DNA of 64,000 bases, from contig JAJNNX010000068.1 of assembly GCA_023159155.1 (NCBI GenBank), positions 62,001 through 126,000 on the forward strand, in the 5' to 3' direction. Positions 45,848 through 58,300 of this stretch are shown in pieces. Made by a program: the position numbers and the translations under genes. The notes under the pieces are model-generated. The model saw only the letters and a program-made list of their open reading frames with translations, searched no databases and was not told where the DNA came from. The first letter of the stretch is position 1. Each line of letters begins with the position of its first letter. The DNA comes from Ustulina deusta. Lineage: Eukaryota > Ascomycota > Sordariomycetes > Xylariales > Xylariaceae.

Positions 45848-47541
45848 TTACGGCCAGCAGCGAGGCTCGCGTTAAGCTTGGTGAATGATGGAGTGATGAG
45901 TTCGGTGTGACTGGCGGTAGTTGCAAACAGGGGATATCGCCGTAGACGGCACCAGTTTGCAATACCACGTGCCCAGGAACAATGCTCCAGGCGGTATTCT
46001 GTGTACATCCTCTTGACTCTCCAAGAGTAGGACAATTCTAGAGCAATCGGGATTCCGCGGGGGCTTGGGCCATGTAGTGGTTTTTTTTTTTTAATAGCAT
46101 ATGCAGATGGGCTAGGCTGAAAGCCGTGGACCTGAGACGGAGGGACGGATATCACCGTGAGATATTGACCGCCCCGATCCTCTCTGGTCGGAATGCTAGT
46201 AGGTATGCGAAAGGGTCTAGAGTTTGAGACATCTTGGTCCGACACACGCCCGTACGACTCATAAGGGTGTCCGGTAACGACTGCCGAGATGTAAAGGAGA
46301 GCAGGAGTTGATAGAAGTATAGGGAAGCTTTCTCCCGAGCACCAGGCCCCAAGCTAGATAACTAAGTATGTAATTAGGAAATAGGTCAGTACCTCGGAGT
46401 CTCTTGCCCCCCCCCCTTTGGCGTGTCTCGAGAGCACGAGATGTCGAATCAAAAGCTTTCTAGTCCTATTTCCTACCCTACAAGCTCCCGAAGTCCTTGT
46501 TATCGATTGCCAGAATTGTGATTATTGACTCTAGATTCTAATATCCAGAGCAGCGAACGGCGGAAGAGTATATCCAGCATCTATATTTTGAATATTGGAC
46601 ATGCTAAGTAACAACAAATGGGCAACTGTGTGGTTCTGTGTATAACCAACCCCCTACGGGAACGCAGAAGTCGAGCCGAATCCTCCCCCCTTTCATATTC
46701 CAACCTGCTCCGGCCGTAGACGGTAATGGCAAAACTTAGTCTGCGCACTCACGGCGTCTATAGTGGCTTCGCGGGCTCCTGTCCCGAGGCATTCGCTTGC
46801 ATTCAGGCCATCCCGTCTCACGGCAGCGGCCAGTGAGGGCTATTTCAGCGCGAGAGAAGGAAGTTGGGAAAGGAGGCACTTTTCAAGTTTGCATAAATGA
46901 GTTGCCTCTAGCAGTGATCCATGAAATGCACTGCGTGGACATCTAGTGTTCTCCCGGCAACGATTTACATCTGAACTTCAGTATTCTGTTAACCATATTT
47001 GGAAACGCCGAGAACAGACAATTAGACTCTTAAGTAACGGGATAAATAGTACTTTGAACACTTAGACAAGGCGAGGTTCGTGGGCAAGCCAGCAACGGCG
47101 AAACCATGCCACTAGGTAGCCAACCAGGCAAGACTAGTCCGGATTGCCTTATTTCCAGCAGATACCTATAGAGCGCTGGATTGTTTTGTTAGAGTTATTC
47201 AGCTTTCGTAAGCACCGTTGAAAACGCCTTGAGGTCGCTCACTAAGGCGAGTGTGAAAATCAAAACTTGGTCGATGCAATGCCCTTATTGTACAGTAATA
47301 TATAAGTTTTCTGGTACAGAATGATGAATGCAATATAAGCCAAATTATTCGCTTTTTCCGTTGCCGACGCTGTGACTATGACTCCTTAAACACAAGAGCA
47401 ATCCGTTTTTCTTTTCTTACCTAAATACAGACTAATTCAAAAGCTATTCGCCATATTGTCATTTTTCTTGTTTCTGTTGGCATATATGTTCTTCATCCTT
47501 TAACAGCGACTGTTCCCTTATGGTATATGACCAAGTCCGTC
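45848..47541. other. 1.7 kb gene-free stretch
   Basis: No gene could be supported. The 133-codon minus-strand frame (45844-46245) shows no domain. The segment contains an 11-12 T run near 46080 and a C run near 46410 and is AT-richer toward 47.2-47.5 kb. It may hold decayed remains of the HET gene's C-terminal half. Confidence 0.4.
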
Positions 47542-49239
47542 TCAGACAAGTTCAGGACCGCTTGCGGTACTGGGGGCCTGAGTCTTCTCGTAGTAGGCAG
47601 TCGGGCGGTTCTTCAAAGCAGCGCGGATGGCGCCTTCGGGCTGCGATGCCCACGCGTAATAGCTGCTGTGGCTGTATGGGTACAGGACCTTATTCCTCGA
47701 GCTCTGGACCAGCTCCCGAGTGGAGATCTTGGTGCGCGATGAAATTGTCTCCATGTCCTCGACGATCTGCTGGCAGAAGGAGCCGAGAGGCAGGTCGTTG
47801 ACGTCGTTGCCGAAAGGATTCTCGATCTCGTGGCCGATGAAGAAGATGCCAAGGATGATGTACGAGGCGAAAACGGTGGCGGGGATTGTGATCCAGCTCA
47901 ACGATGCGTAAAGCTGGAAGGGAAGGAGGATGACGTAGAGCCAGGTGATTTGCGAGATGACGATAGCATAGGCGATGGGGAGAGGTGTGTTGAGGACACG
48001 CTCCGTGTTCACCAACACGTCGTTCAGCAGGCCCAGGCTATTGTCTGGTGAGTATGAGTTAGCTGCGGAGCCTTCCGGACGCGAGACAGGGGTCCTCGGA
48101 CGTCACTTACAAAGAGTTGTCTGTTGCATTCCGACAGGGAGCTGGCCGTTGGCTACAAGCTCGTCTGCGTAGGCCGTCAGGTAGCAGAGGATCTCCAGGG
48201 GAAGATTGCCAACAGGTTTCTTGGAGCGCTTGAGCATCTTGCGAGGATTCGATGTTGCAAAGGACAACCCGAGGTTCTCGCCCACGGCCTTGAAGATGGT
48301 GTACTTCTTGGAGAGTGTCACCTCTTCGTCTTCTGTAGCTTCCTTGGCCAGTGTATCAATATGGCCGACGAGGTCAACGAGGTCTTCGTAGTGCGTATAT
48401 GGCTCGAATCGTAGTTTGTGCTTGAGAGCTACGGCGTATGCAATGACGAGATTCATAGCGGTCCTAATCATGACATATTAGCCTGCCAACAGCCCACCTT
48501 TCAGCCACATTTGTGTTACAGAAATGGTAGACGTACAGTTTGCCAAGCAAGTCCTCTTTGGCCGTCTCGGGGCGCTCAATGGCGTGCACCCAGAATACCC
48601 GGCCAAGACTTTGTGACGCCAGGATGAGTTGACTCCAGCATCTCCGTCCTTCGGCGTAACGCTCGTACGCTGTAGAGCTACGAAGCGACAAACCCATACT
48701 CACAACGAAACCAGTGATGGTCAAGAGAACGGGCTGAATAGAAAGTTCAATATGCTCGAACTCCTTGGAGAGGACGGTGATTAAGGTGGCCCAGGCCCCA
48801 ATGGCAAGGAGTGGCACGATCATCTTGGGGGTTATGCTTCCGTGTAGCTGTAGAAAGAGTGGCCATTTCGAGTGTTTGGCAATATCTCGAGGACCGGACT
48901 GCGGAACGGGGCCTAAGTTAGCACGATCTCAGAGTCTCATAAACATCTGACCAAGAACGGACGTACAAAGTAATCATCTAGATCAATGCTCGTGTTCTTC
49001 CGGCTGAATGGATTCGGAGTGGCGGTATGCCGACTCGGAGCAGGAGATGGTTTTCCGATATCCTTGTCCTGGGAGATGCTCCCGTCGTTGCTTTGGTTGC
49101 CGTGATTCTTCCCTCCGTGGCCATGATCGGTGGGAGCATGAGGAGCACCAACTTCGCCATTGCCAGCATGGGCGACACCGGCACCGCCCGACGCACCTCC
49201 GTGCCCTCCTGAAGCGTTGCCGCCACCGTCTTCGCCCAT
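47542..49239 (-). CDS. Bestrophin-like (UPF0187/RFP-TM) anion channel
   Basis: Exons 49239-48967, 48898-48537, 48463-48111 and 48044-47542; introns 68, 73 and 66 nt; 496 aa. The rebuilt protein has the family pattern: DDYFSGPRDIAKHSKWPLF, then a first hydrophobic pair around PLLAIGAWATLITVL and PVLLTITGFVVSMGLSLRSSTAYERYAEGR, where the SxRxxxAYxRxxEGR block is the hallmark of the group. A second hydrophobic pair follows, LPIAYAIVISQITWLYVILLPFQL and WITIPATVFASYIILGIFFIG, then EIENPFGNDVNDLPL. The N-terminal 90 residues are Gly/His/Asn-rich and probably cytosolic. Related proteins form pentameric chloride or other anion channels in plasma or organelle membranes. The intron 1 acceptor was chosen as CCGCAG because the nearer TAG breaks frame. 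The gene appears intact. Confidence 0.88.
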
Positions 49240-51562
49240 TTTCAATTAGGTATCGCTGAGATTATTCGTAAAATAAAAGGCAGGAAATAAAAGAGGAAAA
49301 GGGAAGGTAGGTCTTCGGAGAGAAGCAGTGTTGTCTAAGGCTTCACTTTGTAAGTCGACGAAATTCTTCACCTCAAGACAAGGAACTGGAACTCACATTT
49401 TAACGAAAAACGTGGAAAGGAACCTGCCCGCTGGTTCATCTATCCTAGGTATATTATTGAAGATCGTGAGAGAGAACTTTCAGGGTTAGGTATACACCTC
49501 CCCAATCAGAACAACAACTCGACCTCGTCTTTTTAATGAGAACGGGGACCCATTTCCGGGGCGAAGCATCTTTTTCCTTTTCTCTCTACCGGGTTTGCCT
49601 CCCCAAGAGGGTCTAGTGTAGCTAGGACTCTGGCTTGCAGCAACGTCTTGGGCGTCTGGCATGATCACCTAGTATACGGTAGGTAATGTATACTATGTGT
49701 TGTACTGTGCTGTTCTATCTAGTGTAGTATAGATCGTGCTCGGCAACAATTGAAACCCCTGATGACGCGCTTCCAGGGGTGGTTGAGGACCAAAGGAAGA
49801 AGTTGATACTCCTAGCTCCAGTGGGGAGGCGTCAGTGAGATGCTTGGCAGAGATTGGCCCAGTTTTTGCCCTGGTCAGCCAGTGAGACGAACAACAGACG
49901 TACAAGGCTAGCTGCTCCCGTGCGGAAACGCCACGCCAAGGTGGCCTAGCGGGTCGTTCCGGGGTAGGGCGAATAAGACGCCGCCAGCACGTTACTGTAC
50001 CCAGTGTAGTGTAGTGAACGCTAGCTCTGGACTGTGAGGTGCTATAAGTAGAAAAAGGACATGCGAACACAGGGGGATGTGGATGTCTTCGGGCGGTCTT
50101 CGTCGAGGTAGCCGTGTCACACAGTAAGCCCTCCTGTAGATTGGACAGTTGGATTTGGATTTGGGATTGTGGCTTTTCTTACATATTCCACGGGCGCCCA
50201 ATGAGCAGAGACGCGGGGTCTGGAAGCGAGAAACAATGCTACGTAGGGAAGAGGAAGAGTGCGGGTTTGGCCAAGTATACATTACCATAAGAATCACGCT
50301 GACACTCTCTACACTACTCTGCTTGGGCGTACATGGCACTGTGTATTACCCTTCTAGTTTATAGCGTATATGTACAGTACATACGGACGAACATGAACAC
50401 AACAGGCCAGTTTGAACTTTTCTAAGTACCTAATCTTAAGTGCTGACGTTTTCAACCAGTGAAAAATCATCAAAATACCTACCGTACCTACTACCTAGTG
50501 TAGTGTAGGTTAAGCCCCGGCTTGACCTCGTATAGGTACTACAAACAGGCAATTCATTCATATACTACACTACAATGTAGGTACTATATATAGTGTAGTA
50601 GGCAGGGTACAAAGGGGAGTGTACAGCGCAAAACAGCCCCTTACAGCTGCAGGGGTACGGAGGCTTCTCAAAACAAATACCTGCCTATTTGTGGGCGTTG
50701 ATGACCAACATGAGTCGCAACTTGAAACAGACCTTGTTACCTGTTTAATCAGACAATTTATTAGTCCGTGCCTGTGCCTGTGCCTGGGTGTCGTGTAGCA
50801 CAAAATGACTAAGTCGGTATCACGTTAAAATGTACCGAATGATTGGATTCTAGACTTTCGTATACTACCTTAGGTATACCTTTGTCTATACAGCCGATGA
50901 AGTCCGATGTGACCAATAAACACCCGTGCTTGGGGCATAATGCCGTTGCAAAAGAAATACCTACTACTTCCTTACCTACCACCTTGCAAAAATATAGGTA
51001 CACCCTCTCCAGTGGTTTGTCTAATGTACCTACGTGTATGTTGATAGGATTTTCAGCCCTACATAGTACGCTTGCTTAGTGTAGAAGTGCACCTACAGTA
51101 GGTACTATAATAAGCTGCATGCAAGTGTCTATTCTCATTCATGACTCCAAGCACTTGTATAAAAAAAGCTGGCCCCGTGGCGTGATGGGCGATACGCGAG
51201 AATGGGGGCCAAAACATATCATATGTGGTCTGCTGCTAGATAGCTAGTAGTTAATCTAGTTGATATTTTGGTCTCTTGCTGAGGGGTTTGTTATTCGCAC
51301 CATCCTTCGCCAAGTCTGTATGTAATAGGATACCTACACTGGATGTTACGTGTATCAAGTTTGCTCTGCATGGACGTCGAAGGGAAGGATCGATAGATGG
51401 TAGTGTGTATATGCAGGGGATCCTACCTCTCTATGTTACATAATGCCCTGGCTCCCTAAGTAACAACCTCTATCCACTAAAATGCTTGATTTGATTTATG
51501 ATGCAAAAAGTTGACGACGACGGGCCTCGCCATGTGCGAGCATGCCCTCATCAGAGCCCTCG
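49240..51562. other. 2.3 kb intergenic, repeat-rich
   Basis: No gene is seen between these two minus-strand genes. Short tandem forms of GTGTAG/TAGTGTA recur (about 49725, 50005, 50498 and 50595), along with TAGGTA motifs. A tRNA-like half is listed separately. Confidence 0.4.
51171..51210 (+). other. tRNA-5'-half-like hairpin
   Basis: The 40-nt segment begins GGCCCCGTGGCGTGATGGGC, close to the acceptor strand and D-arm (box A region) of fungal Arg-type tRNAs, and closes with GGGGGCC that can pair with its first bases. No anticodon arm or T-loop (box B) follows. It is at most a tRNA fragment, or a chance hairpin. Confidence 0.25.
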
Positions 51563-53476
51563 TTAGACCCGAAGCTTCGATGCGTTGCGCTCCTGCTCCT
51601 CCTCTTCCTTTCGCTTCTTTTTCTTGAACAGGGACTTCAACATGTTGTCTTTCTTGGGCCGGAGGACCACCTCGATCGTGTTGTCCTTGTCTCGGCTTCC
51701 GTCTTCGATGGCCTTCAGCTCGGTTCTGCTCGAGCGCTTGGACCGCGACGACCCCTCCGTCTTCTCGCTCCTGTGGCTGCGATGACTGTGGTGGCTCCGG
51801 TGGCTGCCCGCCTCGCTTCTGTCGTCGCTGCCCTTGTCGTGGGAACGGCTGCTCTTCCGATCGGGTATGTCGCTGTCGTCGTGGGCGCGACTGCGATGTG
51901 ATTTGTGCGACTTGTGCGACTTGCTTGACCGGTGCGTCCGGACACTGCGTTCGGTTCGCGCGTCGTCGCCCCCGTACTGGCTGCGTATGGCGCGGTCCGC
52001 TTCCGGGCTGATTAGTTCGAGATCGGCACTCTCGTCTTCGCCGAAGGGCGTGATGCCCCGCCGCCATGTCTCGATGGTGCTCAGCTCTTCCTCTACGACC
52101 AGAGCCTCATCGAAACCTTCACTCGCCTCGGACTCGGACTCGGGATATGGAGGTTGAACCGGCTGCTGGGTGGGCTGGGCGAGCTGGTCATGGTGCGCAG
52201 CCACGGCCATCGGCTCCATGCGGGCCACTGCTTCGGCCTCTTTTGCCTCTTTGATGCGCTTGATAATCTTCCACCCTCCGAACATGACTACGGTCACGCC
52301 GACCGTCAGACCAGCCGCAATTAGGAACTGCGGGCTCGCGAGCAGCGCAAATATGGCGGGGCTGCCTCCCTGGATGACTCCTAGGAATGACGGCGACATC
52401 TTGCCCAGCAGCGCAGATAACTCGGCAAGCGTGAGAGCTACGGCAGCGGCGGCTTCTGGTTTAGCCTGCAGGTGTTCAATGATGTGCGTGGCGGTATGAT
52501 GCAGACATTGTGCCTCCGCCAGGAGGTCTTCGATCTTCTCCATCAAGGTGCGTGCCGTGTGCTCTTTCTCAACAGCACGGTACGCAGGATCCAGGTCAAC
52601 CCGCTCTGCGAGGTCCGGGGGGACGCTTCCGTATGCTAAATCCATATCTATCTCCTTTTTCTTCTTGCCGCTTTCTGCGAGCGCAGGGTCTGATCTCGAC
52701 CGCTGCATGAGTGCGTTTTCTATCGGCACGGGCGCCATTACCTCGGTCGGTGGATGGGGCATCGTGGGGGCGTGGACAAGCATAGGACGGCTCAATGCCA
52801 TATCTCTCGGGGCCGTCTCTGCATAAGGAGAGCGGTAGGCAGCGGGCGGTCGCGAGGGAGTGACGGAGGACACTTCGGAATGTGTCCGCAGGTTTCCCAC
52901 CGTCAGTGCCGGTCGGGACTGTGAAGCAGACCGGCGGCTAGAGGCCCGGCTATGCCTCGAGCGATGACTTCTACGTGACGAAGTCTGTGACACGCCATCG
53001 TCCTGTGAATATCGACCTCCATAGTCACCACGACCATACTCGTAGTCGTAATTAGGTGCTGGTGCGTAGCGAGACGCGGCTGGTATGTCGTAGGTTTGGC
53101 TGCGCCGTACCGCACGTTCCGCTTTTACGGCAGCCTTCTTCTCGTCATAGGCAGCTTTGGCTTCTTTGAATGCAGCGACTAAGTGCTTGCCCTATGAAGT
53201 ATTAACGAATATTAGTTTAAGCTCGGATCGTGCGACGTTGGATAAGCTTCCGATGACACAATGTGAAGAGCTGTAGCACTCTAAGGTAAAAACACGCCTG
53301 ACTAGAAGAGACCCCCAAGCGGGGCACACTGAACAGGGGAGACCTCTCGTACAGCTAGGAACTACAGGAGTCTGGAGTCTGCTAATAAGTGAGAATGAGC
53401 AGGTAGATTAGTTAGAACTTACATTGCTAATAATCTTACCAGACGAGTTGACAATCGTGACAATTTCGACGGCCAT
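51563..53476 (-). CDS. Unknown one-membrane protein with SH/RS-rich tail
   Basis: Two exons: 53476-53423 and 53191-51563 (560 aa; 231-nt intron, GTAAGT/TAG). I do not recognise a named family. The N-terminus MAVEIVTIVNSSGKIISNG then a charged helix HLVAAFKEAKAAYDEKKAAVK is well formed and looks conserved. Residues 35-85 are Tyr/Gly/Arg-rich and 85-135 Arg/Ser-rich. A predicted helical region at 220-270 includes the heptad-like TLMEKIEDLLAEAQCLHH. Hydrophobic segments follow at about 287-303 and 306-328 (FLIAAGLTVGVTVVMFGGW), the second ending in KIIKRIKEAK, so one or two membrane spans. The C-terminal 200 residues are low complexity with HRSSKSHKSHKSHRS and KSLFKKKKRKEEEE. Possible roles, such as organelle-associated scaffold, cannot be shown. 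Splicing into a two-exon gene is supported by the donor and the clean N-terminal Met. Confidence 0.7.
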
Positions 53477-55375
53477 TTCTTGTCAGCTCTCGATGACCTG
53501 CAGATATTACTGCGACGAGTGGATGATAGCGATGGGAGGGGAGCGGATAAAAAGGAATGGCCTTGTCGCTGACCGCCTTGATGTGAGCGCAGCGGTATCC
53601 CCCGTACCTTGAAGACGCCCCGCGGACCTGCTCCCAAAACTGGGGCTCCTGGTTCAGGAGGTTGGGGGGGAGAGTGGGAGATGGAGATTCCGAATTGGTT
53701 TGTTGTTCGGCGGTGAGCAAGAGGACGCTTACAGCACTGTACACAATTACTGTATTACCAGACAACTTATTAGGGGGCTCTTATGAGGTAGACAGAATGA
53801 AACCAGCATGGGATGAGGCAAGGTCAGACCCTCCAGTTTGGGGATTTATGGAATGGAGCTGCCGACAGTTTGTAAAAGAATCTTGAAGTGCTTGCGCAAT
53901 ACCAGCCATCTACGTATTCAGGCAAAGGGGGTAGGTAGGTTGTGTGCATCACTGCGTAACTAATGCAGGATGCAGGATCTGGGACCAAGATATACACTAC
54001 GCGTAGGTGTCACGGTGACCAGGTACTGGGCGAAGAAAGGAAAGGCGCCGAGCTGTTTCAAGGATCATGTTGGTGATTGGCCGCCCCGACGGTGAATGTC
54101 GGGCGCGGGTGCATCGGCCTGGTTGCCCATTGCTCCAATTCGACACGGCCACCGTCGAATGGGACCAACGGGACGCACTCCGACGTAATTCTGTTGTGTG
54201 GTTTAAGACACCATGGGTCGGAAACTCGGTTGTAGTGTGGGTGAGGCGAAATCCAACCGACCTAACCGTGGTACACTTCAATGCCTTAATTACCTGCTCT
54301 TCACGTCCTACCGATAGAGTACAATTATCCATATCAGTATCTTGTCCGCTGCTTGGGAATTTAATCGCAACTCTTGCAGAGTTGGCGCCGATCTCTGGGG
54401 AGAGCACTGTACTACATACACAGTAGGTAGTGGCGACATTTGTAGATTAAGCTCCGATATTAGATACACTGCGCACCAATTTATCAATCGACCGTCGAGG
54501 GTCATACGTTTGAGCCGAGGCGAGGGAGCCCGTGATCAGCTGTGTAGTCATGACCATAAACTGCATTGTCCGAACAAGATTAACTGTAGCACAGGCGGAC
54601 GGACCAAACTTATTATTCGCAGATCTGAGTATTATACACAGATCGTCGGGTAACATTGGGCACAATTGACACCAACCTGCCCGCAAGCATACCTACCTAC
54701 CTATGCGTATATGTACATATGACCAACTTCGGGAGGCCAACTGCAGACTACCTACTAATCGGACGGGACTTTGGCTGATAGGTACTTAGTCTCCCCCATA
54801 CGAGCGATAAGACGCAGGGTTTGAATGGAGACAGGTGGCGCTGAGGAGAACCACGCGATATACCTACATTGCCAAGTGGAGATTGTCAGTCATCGTTCCG
54901 TGACTAAGTTGGAACTAACACCATCACTAAAAAAATAATAAAAATAAAACCTAGCATGGGTCTAACGGGTGGCAGGTTGTTGCTCACGACAGCGCTAACT
55001 CCCCCGGTTGGTTGGTGGTTTTGCACCTGAGCAAGAAACTAGAGTAGGAAGTAGGTAGCGCAGAATTTGGGTTGCTTCATTCACACGGTTCTCCTGATTT
55101 CTAGGTACTCTTGTAGGGAGGAGAACAGTAAAGGTTGCTTCACATTGTGGCGCGAACGGGCATGAACATAGGTGTGAGGCACGCGCTGATCGCAAGTGTA
55201 TGATGTATACATAGACAGACTGGATACCTTCTCCGAGATGTAGTGGACGATCAAAAGTTATTGTCATCAGATAAAATCTTGTTTATTCAGTTCGCAAAAT
55301 AGCTATCCTTCCCCTCCGCCTTACATCGGCGATAGTGTAAAGTTGCATGAATTGATTAGAGGTACATAGGTTAAA
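53477..55375. other. Intergenic between orphan membrane protein and vWA-RBR gene
   Basis: No gene is supported. The plus-strand frame 54067-54426 (119 codons) has no recognisable features and lies among unrelated minus-strand frames. The segment holds the orphan's promoter at its left and the 3' side of the RBR gene at its right. Confidence 0.4.
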
Positions 55376-58300
55376 TTACTCCTCAAAGTCGGGGTCGGGA
55401 TGCTCGTTCACGGTCCCGTACCAGCCCCCGTGTTCCTCAGCCATGTGCATGTAGATTTGCGTTGGGTCGGTCGCGATCCCGCAGAAGTAACACCAATGAG
55501 TGTCACAGTCTGGGACTGTGCAGGCAATATGACCGCATCCTCCGGTTCGCTCAGTCGGCACCCCACACCCGGGGCAGCTACGAATATCTTGTACGGGTTC
55601 GTCGGGCTTCTTCTTACGCTCCTCGCACTCTTCGCACTGCCATTGCCTCAGCTCAGGCGGAGCGCCTTGCGCACAGGCGCGCTCTATGAATCGTTTGGCT
55701 GTGCCGCAGGAATCGCACCAGGCGTAGATCCAGGATCCGGCTTCATCGACGGCACGGCGGAGATTCCCGAGGGATGTAATACCTCCTGCGGCCCCGGACA
55801 CCGCTCGAGCAGCTGGCTGGCGCCGACAGAAGGGGCAACAGAGGGCAGCGACATTGATGATGTGCCCTCGCCTATTTATTCCGTACCATTCCTGGCGGCA
55901 ATTGTTGCATATGGGCTGTTGGCATCCGGAGCGACCACAGGCCGAGCGCAGGTCCCGCTTGTTAAAAGTGCTGAAGCAGAGACTGCAGGTTCCGCCTTCG
56001 GTGCGGCGAGCACGGATCCAATCCCAGAGGGCAGACTTGACCTCTGCTGTGTTCCGGACAAGCTTACCGTGGCACTTGAGATCCGTCGTATCGGAGGCTG
56101 GCAAGATCTCAACCAAAGTAGCAAAGTCCTCCGTTCCAGATGCCGTCACTGTCTTGAATAGTGACCGGTTGGCGAAAGCATCAGGGATTTTGTTGTTTTT
56201 GTTTCGGAGGAGCCATGCGGCGCCGTTCTCGTCGGCTAATTCTCTTGCCGTGGATTCGACGGCGACGATTGTATCACGGTTGTCTAGACACGCTGGACAC
56301 TGGAATTCTCCTACCGATAGACCTGCGGGGCGGTACTCGTGAGGCCAAATCACTCGGCTCAGACATATTGAACACTCAACCCACGGCGCTGTTGGAGAAG
56401 TAGACGTAGACTTTACAGACGTCGACTTTGTGAGCTGTGCTTGTCCTGACATTCGACAATAATGGCACTTCGGACGCACATTCAGCATCTCAGGATTATA
56501 GATGATGTATTGCACGTGACAAGTCGGGACGCCGCACTCGACCCAAGTGGCTTCACTTTTTTCCGTATGATCCTTAGTTACGTTCGATCGGATAGACTCA
56601 TCTCTGGACTTTCGATCAAACGACTCTGGGTCGCAGACACAGAGACCACAAACGCCTCTTGGGGCCATGACCGTGACGGAGCGAGGATATTTGCACTTTT
56701 TACAAGTTACCAATGGCCCTATGGAGACTTTTGCCTTCCTAGGCTGCCAACCTATTCGTGCCTGGAGAGTGGTTGACATGTTGCCAATCAGTAGGCTGTA
56801 GTCAACGAGGCGCTGGAAGAGCTGACGATCATCTCCGCTGAGGAATGTCTTGATGTCGTCTTCAAGCTCGTCTCGCTGGCGGCGCTCCTCAAAGCTCCTG
56901 TCAGCATCAAGAATGAGGGACAAGCAGCTGACGTTCCATGTCTCTGGGATTTCTAGATTATTCCATCTCTTCCGCCAGGCAAGCATTTCGGCCTCCGCTG
57001 CTGCCCTTAAGGGTTTCATGCCCATTCGAATGCTCAATGCGGCAACCAATGCTGCTGGTCGCTCTGCAAGTTTCGTTCCCGGACAAACGAGATGCAACAA
57101 TATTTTCCAGAACACCCTCTTGTATTTCGGCTGCGCGAGAGCTAGAGGCATCCTTGGGACTTCGGCGCTCGCGGCCTTGACGTGAGCAGGCATGTCGCCC
57201 TCGGAGTCGATATAAGTTAAACGTGTTAACACTTGACCAAGTCGTCGAAGAATACGATAGTCACAGGACCTGCCAATTTCTAGAAGATCCGCGCGGGCGA
57301 GCTGGCCCAGTCCCTGGGTTGAAGCCTCGTCATTCTCTTCCCCCTTGGGAGTATGCCATTCCTCTGTTGGATCCAAAAAGACACAGGGATAACGGTCTTC
57401 GGGAGCGACTTGGTCGAGTATGGACATAATCTCAGCCTCGTAGTTGTATGACTCGTCCAGCCATGCTTTCATTCTCTGCTTCTGGTCTTGTTCCGAGATG
57501 CGCTCAACACTGGCTCCGAATTTTGAAATGAGAAGGTCGCGCGCATCGCTCGTTCGGTCGTTGCATACGGTCCGCCATAGACTGCCAAATATAGGATTAA
57601 TAGCCATGGACGAGACATCTTCCTCAATAATCTTGCCTAGATGCTCCACGACTTCTGCTCTATAACTTGGATCGGCTATATATCTCTTGTCGAAGTTCTG
57701 CACAGGGATGTCTCGACCCTGAATTACGCTTCGTAGCGTTTCATCGTCTATCTCACGACTGTTAAGTACGAAGTCGATCGTCTGGGCCTGGAAGTATTTT
57801 TTGGCTAGAGGGTCAAGTTCGTTTCGTATATCAGCTAGTTGTGCAGTTTCCTTGTAAGTCTGTAAACTTGCACCCAGGTTGGAGCTTGTACCAGCCTTTG
57901 CGACACCGAGCCAGGCGAGGAGAATGCTCATTGTCAAGGAGCTAATGGTATTGGTGTCGATACTTCTCAGCTCGAAAAATGCGCCTGATGTCTCATGACA
58001 CATGAAGACGTAAGGAGTGAGAGCTGTGGTAGTGTACCCTGCAATAGTGAAGACCTGTGCTTTCTTGTCGCCCTCCTGCAGAGTGCGCACAGCAGACGCC
58101 CAGTCCGCAAAGAGGTGACTGTCTTTACCGTACTTGTGGGCGGAGAGAGATTTCTGTTCCCTCGTGCGGTTTTCATGTGTGTTCCAAGGCATGTGAGGAG
58201 GTGCGTCGGTGTAGAGCAACACAAGTGTCTTTGCTTCTGAGCGCATGACAGAGTATGCATAAGCCAAAGCAGTCTTGGTTGCTTCCGGCCAGTCGCCCCC

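Noticed and set aside
45844..46245. 133-codon minus-strand ORF after the HET relic
   Set aside because: No recognisable motif, and it overlaps the end of the HET-relic frame on the other strand.
55400..56342. Long plus-strand ORFs within the RBR gene
   Set aside because: They are antisense to the zinc-binding RING/IBR coding region, which has clear motifs.
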